From Arthrobacter sp. (GTDB lineage Bacteria; Actinomycetota; Actinomycetes; Actinomycetales; Micrococcaceae): DNA of 8,417 bases. Positions 6,482 to 8,417 of this stretch are shown here, piece by piece (positions within the stretch are counted from its first letter, which is position 1; every line of letters starts with the position of its first letter). The stretch spans positions 1-8,417 of the forward strand of contig JASLAA010000257.1 in assembly GCA_030147325.1 (NCBI GenBank), in the 5' to 3' direction. The notes beneath the pieces are model-generated. The model ran no database searches and was not told the origin of the DNA. It saw nothing but the letters and a program-made list of their open reading frames with translations. Position numbers and translations under genes: made by a program.

Positions 6482-7756
6482 ATGACAGCATCTAAGCGTC
6501 AATCGCTTGCTGCCACCCTGCGCCTCTCCCTCTTCGGCGGCGCCGGAGCGCTCGGCTGGATCGCGCTCGGTGCCACCGGTGCCTCCGCCGCCGAGGTGCC
6601 GGCCACGTCGGGTCTCCTCGGTTCGGTGTCCGACGTCGTCGGAGCGGTCAGCGCTCCCGCCAGTTCCGTCGTGGACGCTGTGGCCGATCCCCTCGGGGAA
6701 GCGACAGCGAGTGTCGCGGCTCCCGCCGGCTCGACCGATCCACTGGTGGGGAGCATCCCTCTCGTTTCCGGGCTCGAAGCCCGGGTACCGCAACTCCTCT
6801 CGCACCCTGCCGGAACGGTGCTCCCACCCGTCACCTCAGTCGTCGATGGCGTGGTCGCCCGTGTGCCTGTCGTCCACCATGTCGTCCCAGCGGGAACTGT
6901 CACGCACGTGACGGCTCCCGTTGTCGGTGCTGTGGACGACGCCGTTGCCGGCGTCACGCCGCCGGTGGTGGACGCTGTCGCACCCGTCGTGGATGTCGTC
7001 CAGCCGGTCGTCGGTGTCGTCAGTCCGGTGGTCGACGTTGTGAGTCCGGTGGTCGACGCTGTCGCACCCGTCGTGGATGTTGTCAGCCCGGTGGTGGACG
7101 TCGCCGGCCCTCCTGCGGACGTCGTGATTCCTGTCGTTGGAGCTGTCGAACCTGTCGTCGAGGTTGCCGGCCCTCCCGCTGACGTCGTGATTCCTGTCGT
7201 CGAGGCCGTCGAACCCGTCGTCGAGGTTGCCCTACCAGCTGCGGAAGACGTTGCGGCTGGCGTTGCACCGGTGCCGGCGCCCTCCCTCGCTGAGGGCATC
7301 CTTCCCGGCGAGGCTTTGCCGATGGCACCCACTCAAGCTCGCAGTCCGGGCGCCTCGCTCGAGACGCAGCCGGCGGCAGCCCCGCGCTCGACGGTAGCGG
7401 GAGCGCTCGTCGCGTCCTCGTCCCTCTCCCAGGAAGCTGCGGGAGTCGCGGTCGGTATGGCGCGCTTCGCGGCGCAGGCGCCCGAGCTCGCCGTCGCACC
7501 AAATGCTGTGGCGGTGGCTGTCCTGACGACCGCCGTTCTGGGCATCCAGGAGGTTCCTCACCTTCCCGTGACGCCGGTCGCCCTGTCGGGCGGTGCCCTC
7601 TCCTTCATGACGAGCGCTGGTTCTTCGGCTCCCCTCGCGACCCTCGGTGCCGCGGCGTTGCTGGTGGTCACGATGATCACGGGCCGAGTCCGCCGCGAAG
7701 CAGCGGGTTCTCTGCCCGCCGCCCCCTGCTTCGATCCCGGCTCATCTCCTGATTAG
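6482..7756 (+). CDS. Secreted Pro/Val heptad-repeat surface protein with C-terminal membrane anchor
   Basis: A 424-residue exported protein that I cannot assign to a named family. Residues 1-36 form a signal peptide (Lys/Arg start, hydrophobic core, ATGASA before the likely cut ahead of Ala37). A Val/Ala/Pro-rich segment (38-160) leads into 14 tandem seven-residue units (161-258) with consensus P-V-V-D/E/G-x-V/A-x. A Pro/Ala linker (259-300) follows, then an Ala/Val-rich region, and near the C-terminus a hydrophobic helix (385-401) followed by GRVRRE and a short tail. This is the order of a surface protein held by a C-terminal transmembrane segment. The start is ATG 6482, chosen over GTG 6443 because the latter lies inside the proposed -10 and a G-rich ribosome site (about 6466-6473) precedes 6482. 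The repeats are very hydrophobic, with an acidic residue at a fixed position, suggesting a stacked beta or fibrous structure; that is inference. The next gene also encodes an exported repetitive protein, so both may act at the cell envelope. Confidence 0.8.
   Translation: MTASKRQSLAATLRLSLFGGAGALGWIALGATGASAAEVPATSGLLGSVSDVVGAVSAPASSVVDAVADPLGEATASVAAPAGSTDPLVGSIPLVSGLEARVPQLLSHPAGTVLPPVTSVVDGVVARVPVVHHVVPAGTVTHVTAPVVGAVDDAVAGVTPPVVDAVAPVVDVVQPVVGVVSPVVDVVSPVVDAVAPVVDVVSPVVDVAGPPADVVIPVVGAVEPVVEVAGPPADVVIPVVEAVEPVVEVALPAAEDVAAGVAPVPAPSLAEGILPGEALPMAPTQARSPGASLETQPAAAPRSTVAGALVASSSLSQEAAGVAVGMARFAAQAPELAVAPNAVAVAVLTTAVLGIQEVPHLPVTPVALSGGALSFMTSAGSSAPLATLGAAALLVVTMITGRVRREAAGSLPAAPCFDPGSSPD
6962..7255 (+). 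repeat. 14 tandem 21-bp units encoding Pro-Val-Val heptads
   Basis: The DNA repeats every 21 bases in the reading frame of the surface protein. Higher-order duplication is visible: a 63-bp block at 7106-7168 is repeated with few changes at 7169-7231, and the start of the array (from 6962) recurs 84 bases later (from 7046). Different synonymous codons between units suggest most copies are old, while the 63-bp pair looks more recent. Such an array can change copy number by slippage without breaking the frame. Confidence 0.9.
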
Positions 7757-7766
7757 TGGTGGCCTC

Positions 7767-7784
7767 GTCGCGCCTGCGCGCGGC
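7767..7784 (+). terminator. Weak hairpin between the two surface-protein genes
   Basis: GTCGCGC (7767-7773) can pair with GCGCGGC (7778-7784) around a four-base loop, with one G-U pair. It lies 10 bases after the stop of the heptad-repeat gene. It is short and has no T-tract, so it may only attenuate read-through into the chaplin-like gene. Confidence 0.3.
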
Positions 7785-7841
7785 TGACGGCTCATGGCGT
7801 CTCGGACGCCTCCACACCATTTTGATCTACAGGAGAACATC

Positions 7842-8336
7842 ATGCGTACATGCGTGCAGCGAGGGCTCTATGGAGTCCTTCTAGCCGGGGGCTTCGCGGT
7901 CCTTGGAACAGGAGCGGCGTCGGCCGCGGACCTGGCCACTCCGTCCACTACACAGACAACGTCGGCACTCGGTGCCGTCATCACGGCACCCCTTCAGCCC
8001 GGCTCCACCCTCACGGCAGGTGTCGGCGATCCGGAAGGACTGGTCGGGACCGTCCTGACCTCGGCCGGGCTGCTCGATGGCGGGCTGCTCAACGGGAATG
8101 TGGTCTCTCCGGAGGTCGTGGTTCCGGTGAATGTGTCGGGTAATGCGGTGTCGGTGATCGGGGATTCGTCTTCGACTGGTGGCGCGGCGTCGACCGGCGG
8201 GACCACCGGTGGCAGCACTGGTGGCAGCACCGGTGGGATCGCAGGTGGCAGCACCGGCGGTACTGATGGTGGTTTGCTCGATGGCGGGAGACCACATTCC
8301 CATTGGCCAGCCCGCCATCCAGGAGACCACCGTTGA
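7842..8336 (+). CDS. Chaplin-like secreted protein, C-terminus disrupted at an inverted junction
   Basis: An exported protein with a chaplin-type segment; chaplins are small hydrophobic amyloid-forming proteins that coat actinobacterial surfaces. The start is ATG 7842, with AGGAG (7831-7835) six bases upstream. Residues 1-28 are a signal peptide ending in GAASA before Ala29. Residues 84-108 (LNGNVVSPEVVVPVNVSGNAVSVIG, described in parts: GNVVS, VVVPVNVSGN, AVSVIG) match the chaplin core, but lack the cysteine pair of typical short Streptomyces chaplins; Ser99 replaces the usual Cys in PVNVCGN. Residues 112-143 are Gly/Thr/Ser repeats (TGG triplets). At 144-149 (GGLLDGG) a second unit begins, as at 79-85. 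Residues from Arg150 to the stop are unlike anything before them, because the DNA from about 8288 is an inverted copy of the same gene family. The protein as read (164 residues) therefore probably has a false or broken C-terminus; the original gene likely alternated chaplin and Gly-rich units further on. No clear promoter lies in the 85-base gap, so it may share a transcript with the gene before it. Confidence 0.7.
   Translation: MRTCVQRGLYGVLLAGGFAVLGTGAASAADLATPSTTQTTSALGAVITAPLQPGSTLTAGVGDPEGLVGTVLTSAGLLDGGLLNGNVVSPEVVVPVNVSGNAVSVIGDSSSTGGAASTGGTTGGSTGGSTGGIAGGSTGGTDGGLLDGGRPHSHWPARHPGDHR
8076..8107 (+). repeat. Forward copy of the chaplin-unit repeat
   Basis: This 32-base stretch, coding for the approach to the chaplin segment (DGGLLNGNVVS), matches the reverse complement of 8288-8319 at 29 of 32 positions by hand alignment, including a 14-base identical run. 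Confidence 0.9.
8091..8165 (+). other. Chaplin-like domain coding segment
   Basis: Encodes residues 84-108 of the last plus-strand protein. The order GN-VV-x-V-x-VPVNV-x-GN-x-V-x-V-IG follows the chaplin (DUF320-type) core. The cysteines that form the disulfide in short chaplins are absent. The call is by pattern from memory and needs a profile search. Confidence 0.65.
8177..8270 (+). repeat. Gly/Thr/Ser-coding short tandem repeats
   Basis: Imperfect 9-12 bp units around GGTGGCAGCACC code for TGG and STGG triplets. They follow the chaplin segment as a flexible linker. A second array of the same type lies in inverted orientation at 8340-8417. Confidence 0.85.
8280..8319. repeat. 9-bp inverted repeat spanning the junction
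   Basis: GATGGCGGG at 8280-8288 is the exact reverse complement of CCCGCCATC at 8311-8319, with 22 bases between. The left arm belongs to the forward gene and the right arm to the inverted copy. The pair arises because both carry the same DGG-coding repeat. Confidence 0.9.
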
Positions 8337-8417
8337 GCAGGCCACCATCAGTGCCGCCGGTCGTCCCGCCGGTCGTCCCGCCAGTTGTCCCACCTGTGAT
8401 TCCACCGGTACTGCCAC
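8286..8417 (-). pseudogene. Inverted fragment of a chaplin/Gly-rich repeat unit, open at the window edge
   Basis: Read on the minus strand from 8417, one frame codes for TGG triplets (from GSTGGITGG to GGTDGG), then GGLLNGG, LLDGG and LANGNVVS, the same order as the plus-strand chaplin-like gene. At about 8288, right after GNVVS, where SPEVVVPVNV would be expected, the frame crosses into the antisense of the plus-strand gene and becomes an Arg/His-rich shadow. It is not an identical foldback of the forward copy: it has LLNGG and LAN where the forward has LLNGN, and a different Gly-rich array. It is therefore another unit of the same gene or a paralogue. It may be the 3' edge of an inversion or a chimeric join. 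Confidence 0.65.

Noticed and set aside
6477..6485. Two-codon frame ATG-CAA-TGA overlapping the start of the heptad-repeat gene
   Set aside because: A start-stop element could affect initiation at 6482, but so short a frame arises easily by chance and nothing else supports it.
6962..7255. The 21-bp repeats as a CRISPR array
   Set aside because: The units are contiguous, with no spacers, and stay in frame within a coding sequence.
7562..7576. LPVTP as a sortase signal in the heptad-repeat protein (residues 361-365)
   Set aside because: The last residue is Pro rather than Gly, and the motif is about 20 residues before the hydrophobic helix instead of immediately before it. A plain transmembrane anchor explains the C-terminus better.
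8286..8336. The last 15 residues of the plus-strand chaplin-like protein as a genuine C-terminus
   Set aside because: They are read from DNA that codes for a chaplin repeat on the other strand, so they are most likely an accidental translation past the junction.

Overview
The window looks like chromosomal DNA from a high-GC actinobacterium, most likely Arthrobacter or a close relative in the Micrococcaceae. This rests on the GC-rich codon usage, the monomeric NADP-dependent isocitrate dehydrogenase, a DUF6318-like lipoprotein and a chaplin-type surface protein. The taxon is an inference; no rRNA or other marker is present.

Layout from left to right: (1) a small secreted lipoprotein on the plus strand (start 125) converges on (2) a 12-helix MFS transporter on the minus strand (start 2145). 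A 17-bp perfect hairpin between their stops probably ends both transcripts. (3) The MFS gene is divergent from purH (start 2355), the last two steps of purine synthesis; the 209 bp between their start codons hold a recognisable purH promoter and two dyads. (4) Next is icd (start 4126), a complete monomeric isocitrate dehydrogenase, ended by an 18-bp perfect hairpin. (5) After that hairpin the content changes to surface proteins. One is a 424-residue secreted protein built on 14 tandem proline/valine heptads, with its own good promoter. The other is a signal-peptide protein with a cysteine-free chaplin-like segment followed by Gly/Ser/Thr repeats.

The first four genes are ordinary housekeeping or transport genes. 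The last 2 kb is the accessory part: two neighbouring exported, repetitive, hydrophobic proteins that may build or coat the cell surface.

The most unusual signal is at the right edge. From about 8288 the sequence becomes the reverse complement of another, non-identical copy of the same chaplin/Gly-rich repeat. Both the plus-strand gene and the inverted copy lose their normal continuation at that junction. This is either a real inversion breakpoint in a repetitive surface gene or an assembly or amplification chimera at a repeat. The sequence alone does not decide, but an artefact must be excluded before the C-terminus of the last protein is believed.
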